Shown piece after piece: positions 9,722 through 18,425 of a stretch of DNA of 64,000 nt. The stretch comes from Chloracidobacterium sp. Lineage in GTDB: Bacteria > Acidobacteriota > Blastocatellia > Pyrinomonadales > Pyrinomonadaceae. How positions within the stretch are numbered: the first letter of the stretch is position 1; each line of letters begins with the position of its first letter. The position numbers and the translations under genes are program-made. The notes beneath the pieces are model-generated. The model was not told the DNA's origin and did no database searches. It saw only the letters and a list, made by a program, of their open reading frames with translations. Location: assembly GCA_015075585.1 (NCBI GenBank), contig JABTUB010000001.1:1350501-1414500 (forward strand). Reading direction: 5' to 3'.

Positions 9722-9824
9722 TTGCTGTTCATTAAGCCGGCTGAAGTAGCCCGGTCCGGGAGTCTGTTCTTCTCTGTGAAGTCCGGGGGACAAAGCCTGC
9801 TTTTAGGAAGTATAAAGAACAAGT

Positions 9825-10838
9825 ATGACACAGAATAACTGGACAGATTTTCAGATGCCCGGCCGTTTGAATGTTGAGAGCGGTACGCTCACCAACACAT
9901 ACGGCAAGTTCTACGCGGCGCCTTTCGAAAGAGGTTTCGGGACGACCATCGGCAATTCCATTCGCAGAGCGTTACTTTCCTCGATCGAAGGAGCCGCCAT
10001 CTCGGCGGTCAAGATCGAAGGCGTCGAGCACGAGTTCTCGCAGATCAAAGGTGTCGTTGAGGACGCGACGGATATCATCCTTAACCTTAAGCAGGTGCCG
10101 TTTGCACTGCACGGCAGCGGCCCGAAGACCCTTTCCATATCGAAAAAGGGCGAGGGTGAAGTAAAGAGCGGCGATATCGAGGCTGACGGTGACGTCGAGA
10201 TACTCGATACCGATGTTCACATTGCGACGATCAGCAAGGGCGGCAGCCTCAATGTTGAAATGCGTCTCAAACGCGGACGCGGCTACGTCTCCGCTGAAAT
10301 GAATAACGACGAAGACCTCTCAGTCGGTTATATTCCGGTCGATTCGGTCCACACGCCGATCAAGAAGGTCAATTACAATGTCGAACAAACCCGTCAAGGG
10401 TCGAATACCGATTTTGACAAGCTTACGATCGAGGTCTGGACAGACGGCAGCGTTGCTCCGGAGGACTCGATCGGCTTGGCAGCGAAATTGGTCAAGGACC
10501 ACATGACGATCTTCATCAATTTTGAAGAGGAAGAAGAAGAATACAAATACGAGGATATTGCTCGTCCGCCGCTTATGCGCAACGATCTGCTGGACAGGTC
10601 GGTCGATGAGATGGAATTGTCCGTCCGCGCTTATAACTGCCTGAAGAATGCGAATATCGGATCGATCCGCGATCTGATCAGACGCAGTGAGAAGGATATG
10701 CTCGGCACGAAGAATTTCGGAAAGAAATCGCTTACTGAGATCAAAGATATGCTTCATGGCATGGGACTTGATTTCGGTATGGATTTTGACGAGCAGGGCA
10801 ATCCGATACCGGGAACGGGCGGCAGAGATCTTGATTAA
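9825..10838 (+). CDS. rpoA: DNA-directed RNA polymerase subunit alpha
   Basis: The alpha dimer scaffolds RNA polymerase assembly, and its C-terminal domain contacts UP elements and activators. The 337-residue product has the N-terminal domain ([27 protein letters not shown] at about 28-54) and, after an acidic linker ([13 protein letters not shown]), the C-terminal helix-hairpin-helix domain ([20 protein letters not shown], then [12 protein letters not shown]). Length is typical. rplQ follows by 48 bases. Confidence 0.98.
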   Translation: MTQNNWTDFQMPGRLNVESGTLTNTYGKFYAAPFERGFGTTIGNSIRRALLSSIEGAAISAVKIEGVEHEFSQIKGVVEDATDIILNLKQVPFALHGSGPKTLSISKKGEGEVKSGDIEADGDVEILDTDVHIATISKGGSLNVEMRLKRGRGYVSAEMNNDEDLSVGYIPVDSVHTPIKKVNYNVEQTRQGSNTDFDKLTIEVWTDGSVAPEDSIGLAAKLVKDHMTIFINFEEEEEEYKYEDIARPPLMRNDLLDRSVDEMELSVRAYNCLKNANIGSIRDLIRRSEKDMLGTKNFGKKSLTEIKDMLHGMGLDFGMDFDEQGNPIPGTGGRDLD

Positions 10839-10886
10839 TGAGTTCGGCGTTCATAGTATTGAGCGCCGAGCTTTATACTTATTGCA

Positions 10887-11399
10887 ATGAGACACTTAAA
10901 AGCACATCGTAAACTCGGACGTACGGTCGAACACCGCATCTCGATGCTTCGCAACCTGGCGACGTCGCTGATAAATTCGCCGAATGACCACATCGTTACC
11001 ACTGTCCCGAAGGCAAAGGAACTTCGTCCGTTCGTTGAGAAGGCGATAACGCTGGCACGCAAGGCAAAGGCACTGTCAGGTGATGATGCAAAAGTGCGCG
11101 AGGTTCATCTTCGCCGTCAGGCGGCAGCCTTCTTTCATGCCGGAAATTCTACGTTCAAGATCGCTCAGAGCCGTTTTCGCGGCAAAAAGGGTGTGGCAAA
11201 GGATCCGATAGAGCGTACGGCAGGCGTCAAGGCGGTTCAGAGGCTCTTTGGTGAACTCGGCGAGCGGTATAAGGATCGAAACGGCGGTTACACACGTATA
11301 ATCAGGGTCGGTCGTCGTCAGGGTGACAATGCTGAGTTGGCGGTGATCGAACTTGTTGATAATCCGCAGGAATTAGCCGCGAAGACTGCCGGAAAGTAG
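10887..11399 (+). CDS. rplQ: 50S ribosomal protein L17 with an internal insertion
   Basis: The N-terminus ([29 protein letters not shown]) and the C-terminal motif ([23 protein letters not shown]) identify L17, which lies near the peptide exit tunnel. At 170 residues it is about 45-50 longer than the common 120-residue form. The extra sequence lies mainly between the central helices, roughly residues 75-112 (including [21 protein letters not shown]), not only at the end. It is the last gene of the ribosomal block; a hairpin overlaps its stop codon. Confidence 0.97.
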   Translation: MRHLKAHRKLGRTVEHRISMLRNLATSLINSPNDHIVTTVPKAKELRPFVEKAITLARKAKALSGDDAKVREVHLRRQAAAFFHAGNSTFKIAQSRFRGKKGVAKDPIERTAGVKAVQRLFGELGERYKDRNGGYTRIIRVGRRQGDNAELAVIELVDNPQELAAKTAGK

Positions 11400-11427
11400 C
11401 ACTTTGCCCGGCCCGGCCTTTTGTTTT
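11388..11427 (+). terminator. Intrinsic terminator overlapping the rplQ stop
   Basis: The end of rplQ folds GCCGGAAAGT (11388-11397) against ACTTT and CCGGC (11401-11412, 2-base bulge) with a 3-base loop that includes part of the stop codon. A CCTTTTGTTTT run follows. It would end the alpha-operon transcript before accB, though read-through is possible. Confidence 0.65.
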
Positions 11428-11449
11428 ACGATAGGCCAAGGATAAGAAA

Positions 11450-11947
11450 GTGGAAGAGAAGAAGAGCGGTAATACGTCATCATCTGAGCCTTCGTTCAAT
11501 ATGGACGAGCTTCAGGCACTCGCCGCGCTTGTCAATGAGCACGGTTTTACTGACTTTGAGTTCGAGAACGAGAACATTCGCGTTCGTTTGAGCAAAGCTG
11601 CGGCAGCAGCACCGGCAGCAACTCCTGTTGCACCGACGCCTGTTGCAGCAACTCCGGTCGCTGTTCCGGTTTCAGATGCGGCCCCTGCGGCTGCAGATGA
11701 GGACGCCGGACTCCATAAGATAACGTCGCCGATCGTCGGCACATTCTATCGATCACCCGGGCCGGACAAGCCGCCCTACGTTTCCGAAGGTTCTACTGTT
11801 TCAGCAGACACGGTCGTGTGTATCGTTGAGGCAATGAAGCTGATGAACGAGATCCCTGCCGAGGTTTCGGGCCGGATCGTTAAGGTTTATGTTGAGAACG
11901 GCGAAGCTGTCGAGTTTGGCCAGCCGCTGTTCGGTATCAGGAAATAG
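11450..11947 (+). CDS. accB: Biotin carboxyl carrier protein of acetyl-CoA carboxylase
   Basis: AccB carries the biotin that shuttles CO2 in the first step of fatty-acid synthesis. The 165-residue product begins at a GTG (MEEKKSGN), has an N-terminal helical part, an Ala/Pro/Thr/Val-rich linker (about 50-85) and a biotinyl domain with the EAMKLMNE motif, biotinylated Lys130. The linker is repetitive (APTPVAATPVAVPV). accC follows 89 bases later, so carrier and carboxylase are made together. GTG is the only start that keeps the family N-terminus. Confidence 0.96.
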   Translation: MEEKKSGNTSSSEPSFNMDELQALAALVNEHGFTDFEFENENIRVRLSKAAAAAPAATPVAPTPVAATPVAVPVSDAAPAAADEDAGLHKITSPIVGTFYRSPGPDKPPYVSEGSTVSADTVVCIVEAMKLMNEIPAEVSGRIVKVYVENGEAVEFGQPLFGIRK

Positions 11948-12036
11948 CCGTAATGCAATCAGATCTTTGATCTTCGGGGCATACGCTTTGGATCCGTTCA
12001 AAGCTGCTCTGCCGAAGGTTGAAGGTCATTTTGTTT

Positions 12037-13386
12037 ATGCGAGATATCAAAAAGGTTCTAATAGCCAATCGCGGCGAGATCGCGAACCGCATCATCTGGT
12101 CGTGCAAGGAGATGGGGATCAAAACCGTCGCTGTGTATTCAGAAGCGGATCGCGAAGCTCTGCATGTACGGTTTGCCGATGAGGCGATCTGCATCGGGCC
12201 TGCACCGTCCGCGCAAAGCTATTTGAACATTCCCGCGATCATTTCAGCGGCGGAGATCACGGATGCGGACGGCATTCATCCGGGCTACGGCTTTCTGGCC
12301 GAGTCATCGACCTTTGCGAAGATCTGCGAGGATTGCAACATCAAATTCATCGGGCCGCGTCCAGATGTGATCGCTATGATGGGCGACAAGGTCGAGGCAC
12401 GGCGTACAATGACCGCGGCGGGTGTACCGATCCTGCCGGGCAGCCCCGATCAGATCGAATCACCCGACGAAGCGAAAAAGCTGGCTCTTGAGATCGGCTT
12501 CCCGTTGATAATTAAGGCAGCGGCGGGCGGCGGCGGCCGCGGAATGAGGATCGTCAGGCACATTGATGAACTCGAGACCAATCTTGAACTCGCGCAAGCT
12601 GAAGCTTTGAACGCATTTAAGAACGGCTCCGTGTATATCGAGCGATATATTGAGCGTCCGCGACACATCGAGGTACAGGTACTTGCGGACCAGTTTGGGA
12701 ACACCGTACACCTCGGCGAGCGTGAATGTACGATACAGCGGCGGCATCAGAAGCTGCTCGAAGAAGCTCCGTCGCCCGCCATATCTGACGAGCTTCGCCA
12801 GCAAATGGGTGCCGTTGCGGTAAAGGCCTGCAAAGAGATCGGTTATACGAGTGCGGGGACATTCGAGTTTCTGCTTGACGAGGACGGCAGCTTCTATTTT
12901 ATGGAGATGAATACTCGAATTCAGGTCGAGCATCCCGTAACTGAAATCGTCACACTCACTGATATCGTCAGAAATCAGATCAAGATCGCGGCCGGCGAGA
13001 ATATGGAATATAAGCAGGAGGACGTTGTCATCCGAGGCCACTCGATCGAATGTCGCATCAATGCCGAAGATCCGGTCAAGTTCACGCCGAGCCCTGGAAA
13101 GGTGACCGTGTTCAATATTCCCGGCGGTCCCGGTGTTCGGGTCGATACAGCGGTCTATCCGGGGTATGTCGTGCCGCCTTATTACGATTCGATGATCGCA
13201 AAGCTTATCGTCCACGCGCGTACGCGCGAGGTTGCCATCGCACGAATGCAAAGGGCACTCGACCTTATGGTGATCGAAGGCATTAAGACAACGATACCGC
13301 TCCATAAGGCCATAATGGCGGATGAGAACTTCCGCAAAGGGAATTTCTCGACAAAGTTCATGGAGGAATTCAAATACGAGGTTTGA
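12037..13386 (+). CDS. accC: Biotin carboxylase subunit of acetyl-CoA carboxylase
   Basis: AccC uses ATP and bicarbonate to carboxylate the biotin on AccB. The 449-residue product has the biotin-carboxylase N-domain ([16 protein letters not shown]), the ATP-grasp domain with the glycine loop [11 protein letters not shown] and [14 protein letters not shown], and the C-terminal domain ([22 protein letters not shown]). I took the ATG at 12037, which gives the usual [14 protein letters not shown] start; an in-frame TTG at 12019 would add six residues. The length matches stand-alone AccC, not pyruvate or propionyl-CoA carboxylase fusions. Confidence 0.97.
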   Translation: MRDIKKVLIANRGEIANRIIWSCKEMGIKTVAVYSEADREALHVRFADEAICIGPAPSAQSYLNIPAIISAAEITDADGIHPGYGFLAESSTFAKICEDCNIKFIGPRPDVIAMMGDKVEARRTMTAAGVPILPGSPDQIESPDEAKKLALEIGFPLIIKAAAGGGGRGMRIVRHIDELETNLELAQAEALNAFKNGSVYIERYIERPRHIEVQVLADQFGNTVHLGERECTIQRRHQKLLEEAPSPAISDELRQQMGAVAVKACKEIGYTSAGTFEFLLDEDGSFYFMEMNTRIQVEHPVTEIVTLTDIVRNQIKIAAGENMEYKQEDVVIRGHSIECRINAEDPVKFTPSPGKVTVFNIPGGPGVRVDTAVYPGYVVPPYYDSMIAKLIVHARTREVAIARMQRALDLMVIEGIKTTIPLHKAIMADENFRKGNFSTKFMEEFKYEV

Positions 13387-13552
13387 TCGGGTGCCGGCAT
13401 TTACGGTTGCGGCAAATTGTTAGCAAAGCCCGAATGTGGTAATTTCTTTTAGTCGGTCTTTATTGATCGTGATATTAAAACTTCGCGGTTACCGTGCATG
13501 TACACGGAGTTACTGCGTACAAAAGGAGAGGCTGTGAACGGCAGCAGAAAGT

Positions 13553-13822
13553 ATGGCAACAGCAAAAGAAACGAAAGAAAAGATAGTTGGGGATTATAAG
13601 ACACACGGAACTGACACGGGTTCGTCTCAAGTTCAGATAGCATTGCTCACCCAGCGCATCAATGAGTTGACGGAGCACTTTAAGGTGCATAAGAAAGATA
13701 ATCACTCCCGTCGAGGGCTGCTTATCATGGTCTCGCGACGAAGGAAACTTCTGGATTATCTAAAACGTCGGAACATTAACGAGTACCACGAAATAATCAA
13801 GAAGCTTGGCCTTCGCCGTTAG
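13553..13822 (+). CDS. rpsO: 30S ribosomal protein S15
   Basis: The 89-residue product is full-length S15, with [35 protein letters not shown] and [14 protein letters not shown]15 binds the central domain of 16S rRNA and organises the platform. The ATG at 13553 has only a weak site (GAAAG); a much better AGGAGAGG lies 21 bases upstream next to an overlapping GTG reading frame. rpsO lies upstream of pnp, a pairing conserved in many bacteria. Confidence 0.98.
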   Translation: MATAKETKEKIVGDYKTHGTDTGSSQVQIALLTQRINELTEHFKVHKKDNHSRRGLLIMVSRRRKLLDYLKRRNINEYHEIIKKLGLRR

Positions 13823-14003
13823 TTTCGGAAGCGGATGGCAGCGGATATATCAGATATCTCGTGCTGTACGCTTCATGCGAGCCGCTTCGAGCCGCATTAT
13901 CTGCACAGGCCTTTACGAAGAGATCGTTTCCGGTTGCTGAACGTGACAGCATGAACGGCCGGAATTAGATGGAAGGCCAATTAAAATTCCATTTGTTTAC
14001 CGA

Positions 14004-14040
14004 GACGAAAGGGCTTCACGGCGTGTCCTTTCGTCTTTGT
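14004..14040 (+). terminator. Hairpin between rpsO and pnp
   Basis: A perfect 9-bp stem (GACGAAAGG 14004-14012 with CCTTTCGTC 14027-14035) with a 14-base loop is followed by TTTGTTTATT, and ends about 20 bases before the pnp start. It fits an rpsO terminator or partial terminator. In E. coli a hairpin ahead of pnp is the RNase III/PNPase autoregulation site, so this one may do similar work (inference). Confidence 0.6.
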
Positions 14041-14056
14041 TTATTGAGGTATAAGA

Positions 14057-16180
14057 ATGCCAAAGAAATATTTGAATGAATCGATAAAGTTCGGAAATAA
14101 AGAACTCATCGTAGAAACAGGCAAAGTTGCCAAACAGGCCGATGGTTCGGTTGTAATACGTTACGGAGATACGATGCTGCTCGTCGCAGCCGTCTCCGCA
14201 AGAACTGCAAAAGAAGGACTTGACTTCTTTCCGCTGACGGTCGAATACCGCGAAAATTCGTTTTCAGCGGGACGAATTCCGGGAAATTATTTCCGTCGCG
14301 AAGGCCGCCCGTCCGAAAAAGAGGTCCTTACCTGCCGGTTGATCGACCGCCCTATCAGGCCGCTCTTCGCGGATGGATACCGCTTTGAAACTCAGGTTGT
14401 TGCGTCGGTAATTTCGGCTGACACTGATAACGACCCGGACGTGATCGCCATTACCGGTGCGTCATGCGCTCTCTATTTGTCGGATATTCCGTTCAACGAT
14501 CCGATCGCGGGTACACGAATCGGGCTTATCGACGGCAAATACATAATAAACCCGACCTATGAGGAGCGTCGCAGCAGCGATCTTAACCTCGTGGTTGCCG
14601 GAACCGAAGAGGCCATCTGCATGGTCGAGTGTGAGGCCAGCGAGGTCGAAGAAAAGGTAATGATCGAGGCTCTGATGCTTGCACATCGTGAGATCAGGAG
14701 GTTGTGCTTGTGGCAGAAGGAGCTCGGCAAAGCTCTGAACATCACAAAACGTGAGTTTGCAACGCCCGAGATCGATCCGCATATTGCGACTGACGTTGAG
14801 AAGACGTGGAGCGACAAGCTCCGTACGGCACTCGATTCCACCGGCCGCGAAAAGATCGAGGTCTATGCGGGCATCGATGCTCTAAAGAAGGAAGTAGTGG
14901 AGAGCTATCCGGAAGATGATCCCGGCGCGAGAGCAATGGCCGGCAAGGCATTTAATGCCCTTAAGGAAAAGATCTTTCGCGAAGATATGCTCGTCAACAA
15001 ACGGCGGCCGGATGGGCGTAAATTCTCAGAGGTTCGTCCGATCTCATGCGAGGTCGGCTGGCTGCCGCGTGTTCACGGCTCGGCCCTGTTCACGCGCGGC
15101 GAGACACAGGCTATGGTCAGCACGACGCTCGGGACAAAGATGGACGAGCAGTTCATGGATGATCTGGAGAAAGGCGAAGTGAAGCGGCGCTTTTTGCTGC
15201 ATTATAACTTTCCGCCGTATTCCGTTGGCGAGACCGGCCGTTTCGGATCGACATCACGCCGCGAAACGGGGCACGGCAACCTTGCACGCCGTGCGATCAT
15301 GTCGGTACTTCCGGATGAAGCAGACTTCCCGTACGCCATCAGGATCGTATCGGATATTACAGAATCGAACGGTTCATCATCGATGGCTACGGTCTGCGGC
15401 GGCATTCTGAGCCTTATGGACGCAGGTGTGCCGATCAAGAAGCCGGTTGCCGGCGTTGCCATGGGACTTGTGATGGAGGGCAATCGCTATGCGATCCTGA
15501 CGGATATCGCCGGTGCTGAGGATCATTACGGCGATATGGATTTCAAGGTAACCGGAACCGCGGACGGTATTACAGCCCTTCAGATGGATATCAAGATCGG
15601 CGGGATCAACGCTGTGATCCTTCAGGAAGCGCTTGAGCAGGCTCGCAAAGGCCGCCTGCACATACTTGATATTATGGCCAAGACGATCGCGGAGCCGCGG
15701 CCCGACCTTTCGGCATACGCACCGCGCATCATCACGATCAAGATACATCCGGACAAGATCCGCGATGTGATCGGAAAGGGCGGTTCTGTCATCCGTTCGA
15801 TCACGGAAGAGACCGGAGCGAAGATCGATATCGAGGACGACGGCACGGTGATGATCGCCACGAACGACGGTGAGGCGGCTCAGGCTGCCATCGCCCGCAT
15901 CAAGGCTCTTACTGCCGAAGCTGAAGTGGGCGAGACCTACCTTGGCACCGTTTCAAGGATCGTCGATTTCGGTGCTTTCGTCGAGATCATGCCGGGCCTT
16001 GACGGCTTGCTGCACATCTCGGAGATATCTGACCGCCGGGTTAAGGACGTGCGGGATGAATTGAAGGAAGGCCAGCAGATACTTGTTAAGTGTATCGGCA
16101 AAGAAGGCAATAAGATCAAGCTTTCGCGCAAAGCTATTCTTGCCGAAGAGAAGGCAAAAGGGAGCACCGGAGACCAATAG
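14057..16180 (+). CDS. pnp: Polyribonucleotide nucleotidyltransferase (PNPase)
   Basis: PNPase degrades RNA 3' to 5' by phosphorolysis and forms a ring-shaped trimer. The 707-residue product has both RNase PH domains (first from IKFGNKELIVETGKVAKQADGSV; second with LFTRGETQAM and the catalytic-core region TESNGSSSMATVCGG), then a KH domain (DVIGKGGSVIRSITEETGAKIDI, about 570-625) and an S1 domain (GTVSRIVDFGAFVEIMPGLDGLLHISE). Length and order are standard. It is preceded by a hairpin and followed by a strong terminator. Confidence 0.98.
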   Translation: MPKKYLNESIKFGNKELIVETGKVAKQADGSVVIRYGDTMLLVAAVSARTAKEGLDFFPLTVEYRENSFSAGRIPGNYFRREGRPSEKEVLTCRLIDRPIRPLFADGYRFETQVVASVISADTDNDPDVIAITGASCALYLSDIPFNDPIAGTRIGLIDGKYIINPTYEERRSSDLNLVVAGTEEAICMVECEASEVEEKVMIEALMLAHREIRRLCLWQKELGKALNITKREFATPEIDPHIATDVEKTWSDKLRTALDSTGREKIEVYAGIDALKKEVVESYPEDDPGARAMAGKAFNALKEKIFREDMLVNKRRPDGRKFSEVRPISCEVGWLPRVHGSALFTRGETQAMVSTTLGTKMDEQFMDDLEKGEVKRRFLLHYNFPPYSVGETGRFGSTSRRETGHGNLARRAIMSVLPDEADFPYAIRIVSDITESNGSSSMATVCGGILSLMDAGVPIKKPVAGVAMGLVMEGNRYAILTDIAGAEDHYGDMDFKVTGTADGITALQMDIKIGGINAVILQEALEQARKGRLHILDIMAKTIAEPRPDLSAYAPRIITIKIHPDKIRDVIGKGGSVIRSITEETGAKIDIEDDGTVMIATNDGEAAQAAIARIKALTAEAEVGETYLGTVSRIVDFGAFVEIMPGLDGLLHISEISDRRVKDVRDELKEGQQILVKCIGKEGNKIKLSRKAILAEEKAKGSTGDQ

Positions 16181-16234
16181 TTGCCGCAGGTCGCTTGCCG
16201 GCGGATAGCCGCGGCGATTTTTGCGGAAAAGCAT

Positions 16235-16270
16235 ACCGGTTATCACTCTATTGTGGTAGCCGGTTTTTTG
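16235..16270 (+). terminator. Intrinsic terminator after pnp
   Basis: A 12-bp stem (16235-16246 with 16253-16264, two G-T pairs) with the 6-base loop TCTATT runs straight into TTTTTT. This is a textbook rho-independent terminator 55 bases after the pnp stop and closes the block that starts with the ribosomal genes. Confidence 0.9.
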
Positions 16271-16544
16271 AACCATACGCCGGAGATAGAATTGCTATAA
16301 ATTGAAAAAAAATCTTGGAATTTTGACTCGATTAGCCATTTTTAGCCGTAGAAGTTAGAGAAATACGCGATTTTGGGGCATATTTGGGATAAAACATACT
16401 CATCATCAGGTGCATTTGCCCGCACATTTTGATATATTTTTTTACTGCCCCAAGCCCCGGATTCACAAATGAGTGCCAACGAACTGTGAAAGCGTATCTC
16501 TTTAATCAGAGCGTGTTTATAGGTTCGATCAAGGGTACTTGATT
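16271..16544 (+). other. AT-rich intergenic region before the PEP-CTERM gene
   Basis: From the pnp stop to the next gene there are 364 bases with no supported gene: the terminator fills the left part and the remaining 274 bases are distinctly AT-rich. They contain a short direct repeat (TTAGCC near 16330 and again 10 bases on) and several poor promoter-like boxes, none good enough to call. AAGGG at 16532-16536 is the ribosome-binding site of the next gene. Confidence 0.5.
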
Positions 16545-17195
16545 ATGAAAAACATTAATTTAAGAGTTTGGCTTTCAGCACTTTGCTTGGTGTCAATACT
16601 GTCCGTTTTTGTAAAGGTCGAAGCCGGGCCTGTCAGGTTCGACCAGGTCATTCAAATAATGGCCGCAAAACCGGGTAAGGCTGAGACGGTGAGCTTTACA
16701 CGGCTGGCGGTCTTAGATCCGTTCGATAACGTGCTTGTTACCGGCGACAGTGACGATGATAAGGATAAGAAAAAGGATACGAATAAACCGCAGGATGGTC
16801 GTGTCATCACCGAGACCAAAACGGATATCGTAGTCGATGATGTTTGTGATTGCGACCAGCCGCCGACGCCGGGCCATTTTCCGAAGTGGGCTTTGCTTGG
16901 CCTCGTCGCGATCCCGCTGGCTTTCATTCTGATCAGGACGAAGAAGGAAACGCCGACGCCGACGCAGACCATACCACAGACACAGACGCCGACCCCGACG
17001 CCTACGCCCACGGTGACGCCAACGCCGACGCTGACACCAACGCCGACTCCGCCTGTAACGCCGACACCGCCGCAGCCGGTGCCTGAGCCGATAACGATCT
17101 TGCTGTTCGGTACCGGTCTGGCATCTATCGGACTTGTCGCAAGGCGAAAGCTTGGCAAGAAGGGCGACTCGAAGAAAGAGGATACCGAAGAATAA
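16545..17195 (+). CDS. PEP-CTERM sorting-signal protein with Thr-Pro repeat
   Basis: The 216-residue product has an N-terminal signal peptide (MKNINLRVWLSALCLVSILSVF...VEA), a charged low-complexity segment (DSDDDKDKKKDTNK), a CDCD pair, a middle membrane segment (WALLGLVAIPLAFILI), a long Thr-Pro repeat (about 135-178) and a C-terminal VPEP, then a hydrophobic helix and RRK. The last part is the PEP-CTERM signal that exosortase recognises when anchoring or releasing surface proteins. A second membrane segment in the middle is unusual for such proteins. The in-frame TTG at 16539 is a less likely start. Function is unknown; no exosortase gene lies in the window. Confidence 0.8.
   Translation: MKNINLRVWLSALCLVSILSVFVKVEAGPVRFDQVIQIMAAKPGKAETVSFTRLAVLDPFDNVLVTGDSDDDKDKKKDTNKPQDGRVITETKTDIVVDDVCDCDQPPTPGHFPKWALLGLVAIPLAFILIRTKKETPTPTQTIPQTQTPTPTPTPTVTPTPTLTPTPTPPVTPTPPQPVPEPITILLFGTGLASIGLVARRKLGKKGDSKKEDTEE
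16951..17075 (+). repeat. Imperfect CCGACG/ACGCC tandem repeat encoding Thr-Pro
   Basis: About 125 bases inside the PEP-CTERM gene consist of degenerate 6-base units of the type ACGCCG, giving alternating Thr-Pro pairs with a few Gln, Val and Leu. The repeat is prone to length change and probably forms an extended, possibly O-glycosylated stalk before the sorting signal (inference). Confidence 0.8.
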
Positions 17196-17301
17196 GTCTG
17201 TGCGGGCGGTAGTGGCCTGCCGCACGGTCGGCAGGTGCACGCTAACATTGAAAAAGGATCATTTCGGGCCACGTGGCCAAAGTATTTGAGAGGAGATCAC
17301 A

Positions 17302-18255
17302 ATGCGATCGATCAAAAGTAACATTATCTTCGTGCTGAGCGTCGTACTGGCACTCAGTGTGACGACCGCGATGGCGGCAAATAACGACAAGAAGCCGAAA
17401 GCACCGAAGAATATGGGCACGCTAAGTGTAAAAACATCGCCCGTTCCATATAAGGTGCGTATCGATGGCGAAGAGCGCGGCGTCAGCGGTGTTGATAAAG
17501 GTGCTGAATTCTATCTGACGCCGGGTTTTCATACGGTCGAGGTAATTGCCCCGAACGGCCAGGTATGGAAGCAAGAGGTTGAGATCCGCCGCGGTTTCAA
17601 GAACTGTATTTGTTTGAAGTCGGTCGAAGAGACGATCACAAAGCCTTGTCCGTACCGCTTTCATCTGGAAGGGCCTGACCGCGTAACCGAAGGCGATGCT
17701 GTTACCTTCAAAGCCATTCCGGACATCGCCTCGCCGATCCCGGTCATCTATAACTGGCGAACCACTAACGGCAGCATTCTGACCGGTCAAGGCACGCCGA
17801 ATATTACGGTTGACAGTAACGGCCTTGGCGGCCGTACGATCGAGGCTGAGCTCGATGTAAACGACAGCGTCTATGACGGACGCTGCCGTCAGGTGATCAA
17901 TGTACCTACGGATGTTGAACGTCTGCCGCCGCCGGAGACCCCGAAAAAGGTTGCCTGCGACCAATTCGAGACCCGCAGTGCCGATGATGACAAGGCCCGC
18001 TTTGACAACTGTGTGATCATGTCGCAGAACACGCCTGATTCACATCTGTATGTCATCATTTATCCGGGAACAGACCGTATCAGTACGACGCGTAACACTT
18101 ACGAGCGTGTCCAGAAGCGTACACTTGATTACATGGTACGCAACCGAGGTTACGACCCGAGCAGAATCCACTTTATCAAGGGGTCCAGCCGGTTAAAGAC
18201 AAGCTACGAGGTGTGGATCGTTCCTGCAGGTGCGGAACCGCCTGTCGCGCAGTAG
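17302..18255 (+). CDS. Secreted protein with PEGA-like domain and OmpA-like C-terminus
   Basis: The 317-residue product has a clean signal peptide (MRSIKSNIIFVLSVVLALSVTTAMAA). Residues about 38-98 resemble a PEGA domain (GTLSVKTSPVPYKVRIDGEERG, then YLTPGFHTVEVIAPNG), a surface-layer or carbohydrate-contact module in other bacteria. A middle Ig-like region follows (VTEGDAVTFKAIPD, YNWRTTNGSI). The C-terminus (TLDYMVRNRGYDPSRIHFIKG) recalls OmpA-family modules. It lies 106 bases after the PEP-CTERM gene, so the two may form one transcript ending at the next terminator. Exact role unknown. Confidence 0.65.
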   Translation: MRSIKSNIIFVLSVVLALSVTTAMAANNDKKPKAPKNMGTLSVKTSPVPYKVRIDGEERGVSGVDKGAEFYLTPGFHTVEVIAPNGQVWKQEVEIRRGFKNCICLKSVEETITKPCPYRFHLEGPDRVTEGDAVTFKAIPDIASPIPVIYNWRTTNGSILTGQGTPNITVDSNGLGGRTIEAELDVNDSVYDGRCRQVINVPTDVERLPPPETPKKVACDQFETRSADDDKARFDNCVIMSQNTPDSHLYVIIYPGTDRISTTRNTYERVQKRTLDYMVRNRGYDPSRIHFIKGSSRLKTSYEVWIVPAGAEPPVAQ

Positions 18256-18269
18256 CTGACGCTGGAAGT

Positions 18270-18316
18270 AATAACAATAAGGGACGTGTCCGAACGGATG
18301 CGTCCTTTTTGTTATT
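18270..18316 (+). terminator. Terminator after the PEGA protein gene
   Basis: A long stem pairs 18270-18286 with 18301-18316 (one bulge, one mismatch) around a 14-base loop, with a U-rich descending arm (CCTTTTTGTTATTATTG). The A-rich ascending arm means it could also act on the opposite strand. Confidence 0.8.
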
Positions 18317-18425
18317 ATTGTGTTGAAGCTCGCGAAGTTTGCCGGCCGAATTCCGTCAGCCGCTTTTTATCGGCTCGCCGATAGTGCATTATGTAGAATG
18401 GTTTTGGTAAATTGGTCTTTCTTTT

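Noticed and set aside
12460..13305. A 281-codon minus-strand frame across accC.
   Set aside because: It is antisense to a full-length biotin carboxylase and has no family features.
16951..17075. Possible CRISPR or non-coding tandem array.
   Set aside because: Units are 6 bases, in frame, and encode Thr-Pro; there are no spacers.
16652..17272. Gly/Val-rich minus-strand frame (repeated VGVGV) opposite the PEP-CTERM gene.
   Set aside because: It is the reverse reading of the Thr-Pro repeat; the plus-strand frame has a signal peptide, sorting signal and ribosome-binding site.
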